Positions 23,107 to 32,087 of a DNA stretch of 34,218 nt are shown here, in pieces. This DNA comes from Mucilaginibacter sp. Its GTDB lineage: Bacteria; Bacteroidota; Bacteroidia; Sphingobacteriales; Sphingobacteriaceae. The position numbers and the translations under genes are program-made. Position 1 is the stretch's first letter. Each line of letters starts with the position of its first letter. A model generated the notes under the pieces. It saw only the letters and a list, made by a program, of their open reading frames with translations, was not told the origin of the DNA and made no database searches. The DNA lies in contig JAQBNZ010000190.1 in assembly GCA_028288285.1 (NCBI GenBank), positions 1-34,218 of the forward strand, written 5' to 3'.

Positions 23107-25740
23107 ATGTATAATCAGAGTTACCAAAATTACTTGCAAAATAATACTATTTTCCAAGTGCTTATCGAGGAATCGGTCTCGCCGGTGGGCCTTTATGTTG
23201 GCCGTGAAATGGTAATTAAACTGGCTAATAAGGCAATTTTAAACGTATGGGGTAAGGATGAATCCATCATAGGTAAAGCATTTAGTGAGGCATTGCCCGA
23301 ACTGAATGGTCAGCCATTTTATGCATTGCTTGATAAAGTGTACACCACAGGTGTTGCCTACGAAGCCTACGGCGAACCTGCCCATCTGTTGGTTAGTGGC
23401 CAAATGCAAACCTTTTATTTCAATTTCACTTTTCAACCACTTAAAAATGATGAGGGTGAGGTTTGGGGCGTGCTAAACACAGCATCAGATGTTACCGAAT
23501 TGGTACTCACCCGCATGAAACTGGCCGAGAGTGAGGAACGTTCACGCTTTGCACTGGAATCTGCCCAGTTAGGGGCATGGGATTTGGACCCCATAAACAG
23601 AACGATTATTTGTGATGACCGCTGTAAGCATTTGCATGGTTTTCTAACAAACGAAATGCCAACCTATCAGGATATGCTTAAACACATTCATCCTGCTGAT
23701 CGCAAACTAATAGATAAAAAGATTGAAGAGGCCCTTAAGCCAGAAACCGGTGGTTTTTTTGATTGCAAGTTTAGAATAGTTAGTTCAGAAGACAAAAGTC
23801 TTAGATGGTTGCGTAGTAAAGGAAAGGCATATTTTGATAGAAATGGTAACTGCATACGTTTTGCAGGCACCACAGTAGATATTACCGCCGAAATATTAAA
23901 CAAGGATGAAAAGCAAAAATTAATAACGCTGATAGATCATACTTCTGACTTTGTGAGCCTGTCAGATATTGATGGCAACGTTAGGTATGTTAATGCTGCC
24001 GGCCGCCAAATGATGGGTTTGGATAGTGATAATTATGCCCGCCCCAATGCAGACTATATCATGCCCGGCGAAAATGGTAAATTAAAAAATAGTATAAACA
24101 AAACGTTGCATACAGAGGGCAGGTGGAGCGGAGATGTAATGTACCGGCATTTTAAAACAGGTGAACCTATACCTGTTTTTGCTAATACCATGTTTATATA
24201 TGACCAGGCAGGCGAACCTCAGGGCCGTGCAACTATAGCACGTGACCTGCGAAACGAAATAGCCAGCCAACAGGCCCTTGTTGATAGTGAGCATTTACTA
24301 AAAAATATTACAAGCGCATCGCCAACGGCATTGTGGATGTCTGACGATACAGGAATGATCACTTATGCCAACCAAACATGGTTAGATTGGACCGGCCAAA
24401 CTTTTGAAAAAACACTTGGCACAGGCTGGCTGGAATGTATATTACCTGACGACAGGCAACGTACGGCAGACAAGTTTTTTAATGATTTGAAAGACAGGCT
24501 GCCATATAAGGTTGATTTTAGATTGAGGCGTGAGAATGGCGATATTCGCTGGTGTATGGCAACAGGTAATCCTCAATATAATTTAGACGGTAAATTTACG
24601 GGTTACGTTGGTGCTTGTATGGATGTTACAGAAACTATTAAAATTGATACTGAGCTGCAATTAAAAAATGCCGAATTAAATGACCAGATAAGACAGTTTG
24701 AATTTGTGACCGATTTTATGCCGGTACAGTTATGGACAGCCAAACCAACCGGAGAAATCGAGTATGTGAACAAGCAATTCCTTGATTTTTTTGGCTTGTC
24801 TTTGCAAGATCTCACCGGCTCTAAATGGCTGGAGATGATCCATCCCGATGACAGGGAAGGATGCCTTACAAAATGGGCGCAATCATTAAATACAAAAGAG
24901 CTGTATCAATATGAATTTAGGGTAAAGGATAAAAACGGTAATTACAAATGGCACCTGGCACGTGCGCTGCCGTTTATGAACGATAGTAACATTGTAAAGT
25001 GGTTTGGCACCAATACCGATATTGACGAGCAGAAGCAAATGCAACGGCAAAAGGATGATTTTTTGGGTATTGCCAGCCATGAATTAAAAACTCCGGTAAC
25101 AAGTATAAAAGCCTATGCGCAGGTACTCGGCGCTATGCTGAGCAGAGAGGGCGAGGAAAAAAAGGCCGAAATGGTTATGAAAATGGATTCGCAATTGAAC
25201 AGGCTCACTAATTTAATAGGCGATCTGCTGGATGTGACCAAAATACACTCGGGCAAATTAATGTTTAACAAAACATGGTTTGATTTTAATAAAGTAATAC
25301 AGGAAAATATTATTGATTTGCAGCACACTACCAATAAACATATTTTGGTGATGGATTTTAAAGAGGTTGGCCAAATTTATTCTGATAAGGACCGTATTGG
25401 GCAGGTAATAACAAACTTAATTACTAATGCTGTAAAATATTCGCCATATACCAACCGTATCATTATCAGCACCGAAAAGGAGCATGATGAAATTACAGTT
25501 TGTGTACAAGACTTTGGTATTGGCATAGCCGATGATAAAAAAGATAGGGTTTTTGAACAATTTTACCGCGTTAGCGGAAATAAACAGCATACTTTCCCCG
25601 GTTTGGGATTAGGATTGTACATCTCAAATGAAATAATAAGGCGCGAAGGTGGAAAAATGTGGGTAAACAGCGTTGAAGGAAAAGGGTCTACTTTTTGCTT
25701 TTTGTTACCGGTCAATAATAACACAACAGATACGAAATAA
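23107..25740 (+). CDS. Multi-PAS sensor histidine kinase
   Basis: 877 aa from the ATG at 23107; a TTG at 23098 would add three residues. No transmembrane helices. Five consecutive PAS domains are seen at about 12-135, 140-262, 272-392, 395-512 and 528-640, several with PAC tails (WGVLNTASDVTE, RFAGTTVDIT, YVGACMDVTE, WFGTNTDIDEQ). HisKA carries phospho-acceptor His658 (IASHELKTPVTSIKAYAQVL) and is followed by HATPase_c (NLITNAVKYSP, DFGIGIADDKKDRVF, GLGLGLYISNEI). It is a cytosolic multi-input sensor. The H-box region is close to that of the kai-operon kinase. A single-domain response regulator follows 58 bp downstream, likely its phosphoryl acceptor. Confidence 0.92.
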   Translation: MYNQSYQNYLQNNTIFQVLIEESVSPVGLYVGREMVIKLANKAILNVWGKDESIIGKAFSEALPELNGQPFYALLDKVYTTGVAYEAYGEPAHLLVSGQMQTFYFNFTFQPLKNDEGEVWGVLNTASDVTELVLTRMKLAESEERSRFALESAQLGAWDLDPINRTIICDDRCKHLHGFLTNEMPTYQDMLKHIHPADRKLIDKKIEEALKPETGGFFDCKFRIVSSEDKSLRWLRSKGKAYFDRNGNCIRFAGTTVDITAEILNKDEKQKLITLIDHTSDFVSLSDIDGNVRYVNAAGRQMMGLDSDNYARPNADYIMPGENGKLKNSINKTLHTEGRWSGDVMYRHFKTGEPIPVFANTMFIYDQAGEPQGRATIARDLRNEIASQQALVDSEHLLKNITSASPTALWMSDDTGMITYANQTWLDWTGQTFEKTLGTGWLECILPDDRQRTADKFFNDLKDRLPYKVDFRLRRENGDIRWCMATGNPQYNLDGKFTGYVGACMDVTETIKIDTELQLKNAELNDQIRQFEFVTDFMPVQLWTAKPTGEIEYVNKQFLDFFGLSLQDLTGSKWLEMIHPDDREGCLTKWAQSLNTKELYQYEFRVKDKNGNYKWHLARALPFMNDSNIVKWFGTNTDIDEQKQMQRQKDDFLGIASHELKTPVTSIKAYAQVLGAMLSREGEEKKAEMVMKMDSQLNRLTNLIGDLLDVTKIHSGKLMFNKTWFDFNKVIQENIIDLQHTTNKHILVMDFKEVGQIYSDKDRIGQVITNLITNAVKYSPYTNRIIISTEKEHDEITVCVQDFGIGIADDKKDRVFEQFYRVSGNKQHTFPGLGLGLYISNEIIRREGGKMWVNSVEGKGSTFCFLLPVNNNTTDTK

Positions 25741-25798
25741 TTTATATAATACTCAGTTAAACCTGCCACGGGTTCGAGTATCAAAATTGTATAAGATA

Positions 25799-26158
25799 AT
25801 GAATCAAAAAAAAATAATGATAGCAGACGATGATCCGGGGATTGTGGATGCTGTGGAGATGCTACTTGAATTTGAAGGCTATACCGTTACCAGTACTGTC
25901 GATGGATCAACCGTGCTGGATATGAAGGAAGAACTGCCCGATTTGCTCCTGCTTGATATATGGATGAGCGGCGAGGATGGCAGGGATATCTGCAAAAAGC
26001 TAAAGAGCGAAAATATCACCAAAAATATCCCGGTAATTATGATATCAGCCAGCAGAGATATCAAAGCATCGGCCATGGCTGCCGGTGCCGACGACTTTTT
26101 GGCCAAACCCTTTGAGATGGATGAATTGCTGAAGAAGATAGAATTGCTAACCCATTAA
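25799..26158 (+). CDS. Single-domain response regulator (CheY-like)
   Basis: 119 aa from the ATG at 25799; the frame is open upstream to 25673 inside the kinase gene, but only the ATG gives a receiver start (MNQKKIMIADDDPGIVDAVE). Acidic pocket Asp11/Asp12, phospho-acceptor Asp53 (LLLLDIWMSGEDG), Ser83 in MISAS and Lys103 in FLAKPFE make a complete receiver domain. There is no output domain, so it acts as a phosphorelay intermediate or through protein contacts. Directly downstream of the five-PAS kinase, it is also the only response regulator in the whole Kai/kinase region, so it may serve the other two kinases as well. Confidence 0.93.
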   Translation: MNQKKIMIADDDPGIVDAVEMLLEFEGYTVTSTVDGSTVLDMKEELPDLLLLDIWMSGEDGRDICKKLKSENITKNIPVIMISASRDIKASAMAAGADDFLAKPFEMDELLKKIELLTH

Positions 26159-26289
26159 GATAAATGGCAGGTAAATCAGTATAGTCTCTATAAAAACCAT
26201 TAAATTTTGTTAATTTTTAATAACGTAGGCGTGTTTTTTACAATTAAGTTATAAAATTATTGATATTTGCCGCCGTTATTACCAGATAC

Positions 26290-29200
26290 ATGCAATACAA
26301 TAAAATCAATAACCTTTTAGGCTGGCTATGTTTTGTAGTAGCTTCAGTAACTTATATTTTAACTTTAGAACCATCCGTAAGCTTTTGGGATTGCGGCGAA
26401 TTTATATCATGCGCCTATAGGCTGCAGGTATCGCACCAACCGGGCTACCCGGTATTTGCCATGCTGGGCAAGGTGTTTTCACTTTTATCATTGGGCGACA
26501 ATACAAAGGTGCCATACTTCACCAATATGGGCTCTGCCATAGCAAGTGGTGCCACGGTAATGTTCCTGTTTTGGACTATAACCGCCATTGCTAAAAAACT
26601 CCTTGTTGGCCGCGAGAACGACTTTGGACAAGCACAAACCACATTAATAATGGGTGCCGGTTTGGTAGGCGCACTGGCATTTACTTATACCGATACCTTC
26701 TGGTTCTCGGCTGTTGAAACCATCGTATTTGCGTTATCATCATTATGTATTGCTATAATTTTTTGGGCAATATTAAAATGGGAGGCCCATGCAGATGAGC
26801 CCCGTGCCGATAAGTGGATAATTTTCATAGCCTATGTAATAGGCCTTTCTATAGGTATCCACTTATTAAACCTGTTAACTATTCCGGCTCTTGCCTTGGT
26901 GTATTATTTCCGCAGGTATAAAAACATCACCGTTAAAAGCGCCTTTATTGCCTTTTTAATAAGCGTTGTAATACTGGCTTTTGTACAATACGGCATTAGG
27001 GGATACACGGTTAAGTTTGCCGCTCTCTTTGATTTGTTTTTTGTTAACTCGCTTGGAATGGGCTTTGGTACCGGTGCAGTATTCTTCCTGCTGTTGTTAG
27101 TAGGTATACTTATTTTTGGTATCCAGTACAGCATTAAAAAGAACATGCCTACCCTTAACCTGGCGTTTTTATGCGTAACTTTCATATATTTTGGCTACGG
27201 CTCGTTTGCTTACATCCCCATTCGTGCAACGGCAAATACTAACTTAAATAACTCGCATCCTGATAATGCCTTTACCATGTATGGCTACCTTAACCGTATC
27301 CAGTATGGCGAGAACCCATTATTTACCGGCCCTTATTTCGACTCGAAAATTATTGACCAAACCGAGGGTAGTACCATTTACCGCAAGGGTGCTAAAACTT
27401 ATGAGGTTGCAGGCACCAGACCTAACTATGTTTATGACCGTACTACCATATTGCCGCGTATGTATAGTACTGATGGCCAGGATGTACAATTTTACCGCGA
27501 CTGGCTGCAACTGCCTGAAGGCCAATCGCCCACTTTTGCCGATAACATGCGCTGGATGTTTAGCTGGCAGATATATCAAATGTATGGTCGCTATTTTCTT
27601 TGGAACTTTGTTGGCCGTTATAACGACCAGGATGGACAAAATAGTACCGAGGGTTATGATGGTAACTGGACCAGCGGCATTTTTGATGGCGGTAAACACC
27701 TGCCAAGCTCTGTAATACATGGTACAACTTACACTCCTTTATATGCCCTGCCTTTAATTTTAGGCTTAATTGGGATGATATATCATTTCAGTCGTAAAAA
27801 ACGCGATGCTTTGATTGTTCTGCTGCTGTGGTTTTTTACCGGTATAGCAGTGGTTTTATATGTTAACCAGGCCAATGTACAACCCCGTGAAAGGGATTAT
27901 TCATACGTAGGCTCCTTTTATGCGTTTGCTATTTGGATAGGTTTGGCCGTTATTGCCATTGCAGATTTACTGAGCAAAAAGATCAACGCTAAAACATCCG
28001 CTTATATAGCTACAGGTATTTGTCTGCTTACTGCACCGGTTTTAATGGCCGCTAAAGAATGGAAGGCGCATGACCGCTCTACCAAGATGACTCCGCATGA
28101 TATGGCATACAATTACCTTATATCGTGCCCGCCAAATGCTATTTTGTTTACCTATGGCGATAACGACACCTACTCGTTATGGTATGATCAGGAGGTTGAA
28201 GGAATTCGCCCTGATGTGCGCATTGTTAACCTGAGCCTGTTTACCGGCGACTGGTACATACGCCAGATGCAGAAACCTATGAACCAGAGTGCGCCGCTGC
28301 CTATTACTATGCCTTATGATAAATATAAGGAAGGTGTTAGGGATGTGATATATTATAACGACGCTAAAATTCCCGGCTATACTGATGTGAAAGAAGTTTT
28401 TGACTTTATTACTTCTGATGATAAGAGTATGCAGGGTCAAAACCAGGGTGGCGAAAGCGTGAACTACCTGCCAACTAAAAAGTTTAAGCTAAAAATAAAT
28501 GCCGATGAGGTAATTAAAAATGGGGTGATAACCGCCGACCAAAAAAGCAAGCTGGATACCGCCATGCAGTGGACATATACATCAAATTATGTAACTAAAG
28601 AAAACCTGGCCATATTAGATATACTGGCACATAATAACTGGAAAAGGCCTATTTGCTTCACCACAACAATTGGTAGCAGCAACCTCATAGGCTTGCAGCC
28701 ATACCTGTACAAAGAAGGCTTTACCTACCGCCTTATACCTTTTAAACCTGATACAGCAAATCAGGATCAGTTAAGTAAAACCAACAGCCTGGTAATGTAT
28801 GATAATATGATGAATAAGTTCAAATACGGCAATTTTAAAACTGCTAAATATTTGGATCATGAATCTACCAATATGTTTTACCCGGTGCTGCTTACTACGT
28901 TTTTAGATCTGGCCCGTAGCCTGGAGCGGGAAGGCCATCCTGACCTGGCGTTAAAGGTGCTGCACAAATGCGACGATGTACTGCCTGATCTTAACCCGTA
29001 TATTGATGTAGCAGGGCGTAAATTATTTATGGCGCAAATTGCCTACCGCCTGGGCGACCCTAAACTTGGTAATAAAATAGTTAATGCTATTGACAGCTTT
29101 TTAACAGATCAGCTAAATTATAACTACTATCAATTGCAAAATGGCGGAGGCAATATAAATGTGCGCGACGTTCAAATAGGTCTGCAAGTATTAAACGGTA

Positions 29201-29307
29201 TTACCGAATTTAGCAAAACAGGCCATCAGGATGCTTTGAGTAACAAACTATCTGCACAATTAAAAGATTATGCTACCAAGTTCGCCCCAGTTTTAGGGAA
29301 GGAATAA
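26290..29307 (+). CDS. DUF2723 GT-C-fold multi-pass membrane protein
   Basis: 1005 aa from the ATG at 26290; a TTG at 26260 is in frame but lies over a near-consensus -7 box (GATATTTG), so the ATG is preferred. At least ten hydrophobic helices fill about residues 10-610, with the early motif SVSFWDCGEFISCAYRLQV and HQPGYPVFAMLGK characteristic of DUF2723 (PF11028). These are putative protein or lipid glycosyltransferases related to protein O-mannosyltransferases, and the early Asp/Glu is the likely catalytic site. The soluble C-terminal part (about 640-1005) begins FTYGDNDTYSLWYDQEVEGI. It is universal in Bacteroidetes and plausibly involved in general protein O-glycosylation; that role is inference. 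Confidence 0.88.
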   Translation: MQYNKINNLLGWLCFVVASVTYILTLEPSVSFWDCGEFISCAYRLQVSHQPGYPVFAMLGKVFSLLSLGDNTKVPYFTNMGSAIASGATVMFLFWTITAIAKKLLVGRENDFGQAQTTLIMGAGLVGALAFTYTDTFWFSAVETIVFALSSLCIAIIFWAILKWEAHADEPRADKWIIFIAYVIGLSIGIHLLNLLTIPALALVYYFRRYKNITVKSAFIAFLISVVILAFVQYGIRGYTVKFAALFDLFFVNSLGMGFGTGAVFFLLLLVGILIFGIQYSIKKNMPTLNLAFLCVTFIYFGYGSFAYIPIRATANTNLNNSHPDNAFTMYGYLNRIQYGENPLFTGPYFDSKIIDQTEGSTIYRKGAKTYEVAGTRPNYVYDRTTILPRMYSTDGQDVQFYRDWLQLPEGQSPTFADNMRWMFSWQIYQMYGRYFLWNFVGRYNDQDGQNSTEGYDGNWTSGIFDGGKHLPSSVIHGTTYTPLYALPLILGLIGMIYHFSRKKRDALIVLLLWFFTGIAVVLYVNQANVQPRERDYSYVGSFYAFAIWIGLAVIAIADLLSKKINAKTSAYIATGICLLTAPVLMAAKEWKAHDRSTKMTPHDMAYNYLISCPPNAILFTYGDNDTYSLWYDQEVEGIRPDVRIVNLSLFTGDWYIRQMQKPMNQSAPLPITMPYDKYKEGVRDVIYYNDAKIPGYTDVKEVFDFITSDDKSMQGQNQGGESVNYLPTKKFKLKINADEVIKNGVITADQKSKLDTAMQWTYTSNYVTKENLAILDILAHNNWKRPICFTTTIGSSNLIGLQPYLYKEGFTYRLIPFKPDTANQDQLSKTNSLVMYDNMMNKFKYGNFKTAKYLDHESTNMFYPVLLTTFLDLARSLEREGHPDLALKVLHKCDDVLPDLNPYIDVAGRKLFMAQIAYRLGDPKLGNKIVNAIDSFLTDQLNYNYYQLQNGGGNINVRDVQIGLQVLNGITEFSKTGHQDALSNKLSAQLKDYATKFAPVLGKE

Positions 29308-29316
29308 AAAGTATTT

Positions 29317-29366
29317 ATCCAACAAAAAAGCCATTCAGTAAATGCTGAATGGCTTTTTTGTTGGAT
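29317..29366. terminator. Strong terminator with 22-bp perfect stem
   Basis: Arms 29317-29338 and 29345-29366 are exact reverse complements, 22 bp, with a 6-nt TAAATG loop. The inner GCCATTCAG/CTGAATGGC stem is followed by a T run in either direction. It ends the DUF2723 transcript and may also end minus-strand transcription from the DUF983 gene. Confidence 0.9.
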
Positions 29367-29488
29367 AGTAGTTGCTCGACTCCCGCCGAGTGACTACTAT
29401 TATAAGGCCTCTGGCCGCCTCTTAAATAACATGTGCTGCGGCGGGACGCCGCATAATAACTGTCACTCGGCAGGAGCCGAGCGACAGT
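29365..29488. repeat. Palindromic element with inverted CTCGGCAGGAGCCGAG-type ends
   Basis: Left palindrome 29365-29400 (ATAGTAGT...ACTACTAT around GCTCGACTCCCGCCGAGTG). Right palindrome 29459-29488 (ACTGTC-A-CTCGGC-AGGA-GCCGAG-C-GACAGT). The right core is close to the reverse complement of the left core. Between them lie two further small palindromes (GGCCTCTGGCC and TGCGGCGGGACGCCGCA). It looks like a composite mobile or REP-type intergenic element directly after the terminator. Confidence 0.8.
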
Positions 29489-29505
29489 AACGGTCTTTGA
29501 TCAAA

Positions 29506-29964
29506 TTATTGTGCCGGCGGATTAGGCTCTTTAAAAACAACCTTATTCTTATCCTCGCCTCGCCATGCTTCGTAATTAAGTCCCGGTGTTAACCAATAAA
29601 GCAATATCACCCTCGAGTACCTGTAATTAAACGGGGCTAACAGGAACACCACAGTCATTAATACCCCAACGTATACCCATGGCGAGTTTGACCCGGTTAA
29701 TACATGTGTAGCTACTGCAGCCGTTACCATCTCAGCTACATTAAAAGCATAGCTAACAAACATGGCTACATACCAATAGCCCGGTTCGCGCTCATAGGTT
29801 AAGCCGCAATGTGAGCACCTTTCATGCATTTTTTGTCCGCCAAAACTATAGGTAGGGGTTGAATAAATATCACCCCTGCGGCAGCGCGGGCATTTAGCCA
29901 GTATTATACCTTGCAATGCAGATAGCGGTTTGGCGAGCTTTATATTATTATTTGATGGTGTCAT
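29506..29964 (-). CDS. DUF983 family membrane protein
   Basis: 152 aa. The N-terminal cytosolic zinc-ribbon-like part has CPRCRRGDIY and, 22 residues later, CSHCGLTYEREPGYWYVAMF, giving two CxxC pairs. Two to three membrane helices follow (about 70-90 and 95-125, YVGVLMTVVFLLAP). This is the DUF983 (PF06170) layout, and the EPGYW motif is highly characteristic. The function is unknown. The start overlaps the end of the AraC gene by 17 bp, so the two are one transcription unit, and the regulator may control or respond to this membrane protein. Confidence 0.88.
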   Translation of the reverse strand: MTPSNNNIKLAKPLSALQGIILAKCPRCRRGDIYSTPTYSFGGQKMHERCSHCGLTYEREPGYWYVAMFVSYAFNVAEMVTAAVATHVLTGSNSPWVYVGVLMTVVFLLAPFNYRYSRVILLYWLTPGLNYEAWRGEDKNKVVFKEPNPPAQ

Positions 29965-30835
29965 TGCTTAATGTGTTTTTTCTGAATTCCTCGGGAGTAA
30001 GCCCGGTATATTTTTTAAAAAATTTAGTAAAATAAGAGTTATCGGCAAAGTTTAGTTTATCGGCTATAGCGGTAATATTTAGGTCAAGGTTAACCAGTAG
30101 CCGTTCGGCTTCAAGTATCACCCGGTTACGTATCACTTCGCCAGCAGATATACCCAGTAAATCATTACACAACGCGTTTAAATGGTTAGGGGTAATATAC
30201 AGTAGTGCCGCATAATCTTTTGGTAGCTTTAACGTAGCAAAATTCATATCTGTTAGCTTCCTGAAACTTTGCAGCAGGGTATAATTATAATTAGGCGTTG
30301 TAGCCAGACTGCTGTTTGGGCTTTCTCTTGCTACCAAAATAAAAAGCTGCAACATTAATGCCCTTATAATATCCATCCCCATTTTATTTGGCTGGGCGCT
30401 TTCCAATATCAGCTGCTCAAATAAATTTATAACAGTTGCTTGAGCTACGTGTGGCAAATTTATAACTTCATCATCAATGTTCCCTGTAAAAAAGGGAAAG
30501 CTGTCCAAGTAATCGGGTCTTAATAAAAACGATTGAAAGAACGATGCCGAAAAGTTAATAATGTAACCATCTACCGGGCCTTCAAAGTTCCAGCGGTGCA
30601 CTTGCCCCGGTGCCATAAAATAAATTTGATAAGGTTTAACCGGAAAGCTTTTAAAATCAATGGAGTGTGTGCCACCACCTTTAGTAAACAACACTACATG
30701 GTAAAAAGTGTGTTTGTGCGGCAGGCTAAGGTTTTGATGTTTTTCCAGATAGGGCGCAAAACGACTTACCAACAGGTCTTCATGCTTATGGTCAGACAAT
30801 GCGCAAATGTCATATATCGGGAACGCCTTTTTCAT
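29948..30835 (-). CDS. AraC family transcriptional regulator
   Basis: 295 aa. The N-terminal cupin-like effector domain (about 25-140; LPHKHTFYHVVLFTKGGGTH, then FMAPGQVHRWNF) is followed by two C-terminal helix-turn-helix motifs (about 190-290), with the second diagnostic: ITAIADKLNFADNSYFTKFF, then KKYTGLTPEEFRKN. A full-length AraC/XylS regulator that senses a small ligand through its cupin; the ligand is unknown. It has a well-spaced promoter directly upstream with a very short leader. Confidence 0.92.
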   Translation of the reverse strand: MKKAFPIYDICALSDHKHEDLLVSRFAPYLEKHQNLSLPHKHTFYHVVLFTKGGGTHSIDFKSFPVKPYQIYFMAPGQVHRWNFEGPVDGYIINFSASFFQSFLLRPDYLDSFPFFTGNIDDEVINLPHVAQATVINLFEQLILESAQPNKMGMDIIRALMLQLFILVARESPNSSLATTPNYNYTLLQSFRKLTDMNFATLKLPKDYAALLYITPNHLNALCNDLLGISAGEVIRNRVILEAERLLVNLDLNITAIADKLNFADNSYFTKFFKKYTGLTPEEFRKNTLSNDTIK

Positions 30836-30843
30836 TTATGCCA

Positions 30844-30872
30844 CAAAGATACTTAACAATTGCCGGCCCCAA
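30844..30872 (-). promoter_or_regulatory. Promoter of the AraC-DUF983 operon
   Basis: Minus strand: TTG (30872-30870), 18 bp spacer, TATCTTTG (30851-30844), an exact TAnnTTTG. The ATG at 30835 is only 8 bp beyond the -7 box, implying a leader of a few bases at most. Confidence 0.65.
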
Positions 30873-30971
30873 TGGTAGGGAATGGTGTTGTTGTGGTATT
30901 ATTTACTGATTTTAATTATTTAAGGATTTTGTGCAGAAATATTTAATTTCACGGCTATAATAATACATAAT

Positions 30972-31604
30972 ATGCAAAAGCCCGACAGTTTGATTTTTGA
31001 TATGGATGGAACCCTATGGGATGCCGTTGATACATATGCGCATTCCTGGAATGTGGTATTTGAAAGTTTAGGCATTGATAGAACCATAGAACGCGATCAA
31101 CTTGCCGGCATGGTAGGCTGGGAAGGGAAAAAAGTTATAGAGGTTTTAATGCCTGAGTTTGAACCAGACAGGCGTTTTGAGATATATGCTTTGGTGAACG
31201 AAAGGCGCCATTCCATTATCACAGAAAGAGGTGGCATACTATATGATGGTGTAAAAGACGGGTTGAAGCTGTTAGCCGAAAAATACCCGCTGTTTATTTT
31301 AAGCAATTGCGCAAAAGGTATTATTCGGCAGTTTATTGACTGGGCCGGTATTGATGACCATATTACCGACGAGATTGCTTACGGCATTAACTTTATGCCT
31401 AAGCAGCATAACATTAAACTACTGATGGATAAGCACGGTTTAAAGACCCCGGTTTATGTGGGCGACACCGCCGGCGATGGGGAACAAAGCCGACTGGCAG
31501 GCATCCCTTTTGTGTTTGTAAGCTATGGCTTTGGCACAACTGATGATTATGATTTAAAGTTTGACGATTTTACCTCGCTTACCAATTATTTTTTAAACTT
31601 ATAG
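30972..31604 (+). CDS. HAD-superfamily phosphatase (subfamily IA), paralogue
   Basis: 210 aa. Motif I is LIFDMDGTLWDA, motif II FILSNCAKG, the motif III Lys is near FMPKQHNI and motif IV is VYVGDTAGDGEQSRLAG. It has the same cap type and length as the HAD gene at 11609, with shared blocks (DGTLWD, EKY-x-L-x-I-x-SNC, PVYVGDT, SYGFG), so the two are paralogues about 19 kb apart. A Mg-dependent phosphomonoesterase of unknown substrate, it is transcribed divergently from the AraC gene. Confidence 0.88.
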   Translation: MQKPDSLIFDMDGTLWDAVDTYAHSWNVVFESLGIDRTIERDQLAGMVGWEGKKVIEVLMPEFEPDRRFEIYALVNERRHSIITERGGILYDGVKDGLKLLAEKYPLFILSNCAKGIIRQFIDWAGIDDHITDEIAYGINFMPKQHNIKLLMDKHGLKTPVYVGDTAGDGEQSRLAGIPFVFVSYGFGTTDDYDLKFDDFTSLTNYFLNL

Positions 31605-31617
31605 GCAGCCAATACGT

Positions 31618-31625
31618 TAGCTTTG
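31618..31625 (+). promoter_or_regulatory. Putative -7 box
   Basis: TAGCTTTG, exact TAnnTTTG, 23 bp before the ATG at 31649. No clear -33 TTG is seen, and readthrough from the HAD gene (stop at 31604) is equally possible. Confidence 0.4.
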
Positions 31626-31648
31626 TTTAGTAACACAATTCAAAGCAT

Positions 31649-32038
31649 ATGAAAGGCCGCATTTTAACAATTTTAGTAATTGTATTAATACTGGTAATAG
31701 CAGGTGTAGTTTATTACCGCTACTATTTTGTTTTTGGCGAAGGTACTAAGGCCGGTACCATGAACTATTTTGTTAAAAAGGGCTACATGTTCAAAACTTA
31801 CGAGGGCAGGCTTATACAAAGCGGTATCCGCTCGCAAACTCAGGGCAATATATCATCAAATGAATTTATGTTTTCGGTAACCGATGAGAAGGTAGCCGAT
31901 AAGCTTAATCATAGCGCGGGGGCCATGCTTGAACTGCATTATAAAGAATACCTGCATACCCTGCCATGGCGCGGAGTAAGCAATTTTGTGGTAGATAGTG
32001 TAATGTCAGTAAGGCCGGTATCGCCGGTTGCCCCGTAG
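31649..32038 (+). CDS. Small membrane-anchored conserved protein
   Basis: 129 aa. One N-terminal transmembrane helix (about 5-25, ILTILVIVLILVIAGVVYY) is followed by a conserved-looking soluble part: FGEGTKAGTMNYFVKKGYMF, KTYEGRLIQSGI, then FMFSVTDEKVADKL and LELHYKEYLHTLPWRG. I recall close relatives across Bacteroidetes, some carrying an unconvincing enzyme name. There is no nucleotide-binding or catalytic motif here, so I give no function. It is probably anchored in the inner membrane with the soluble part in the periplasm. Confidence 0.75.
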   Translation: MKGRILTILVIVLILVIAGVVYYRYYFVFGEGTKAGTMNYFVKKGYMFKTYEGRLIQSGIRSQTQGNISSNEFMFSVTDEKVADKLNHSAGAMLELHYKEYLHTLPWRGVSNFVVDSVMSVRPVSPVAP

Positions 32039-32087
32039 AATGGAAGTGTAATGATATTGAGGCTTAGTTAACAGAATACTGCAACAG

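Noticed and set aside
26260..26289. TTG start for the DUF2723 protein
   Set aside because: The segment overlaps a near-consensus -7 box (GATATTTG) and the ATG at 26290 gives a normal N-terminus.
27319..27720. 133-codon minus-strand ORF inside the DUF2723 gene
   Set aside because: Antisense to a conserved membrane protein, no recognisable motif.
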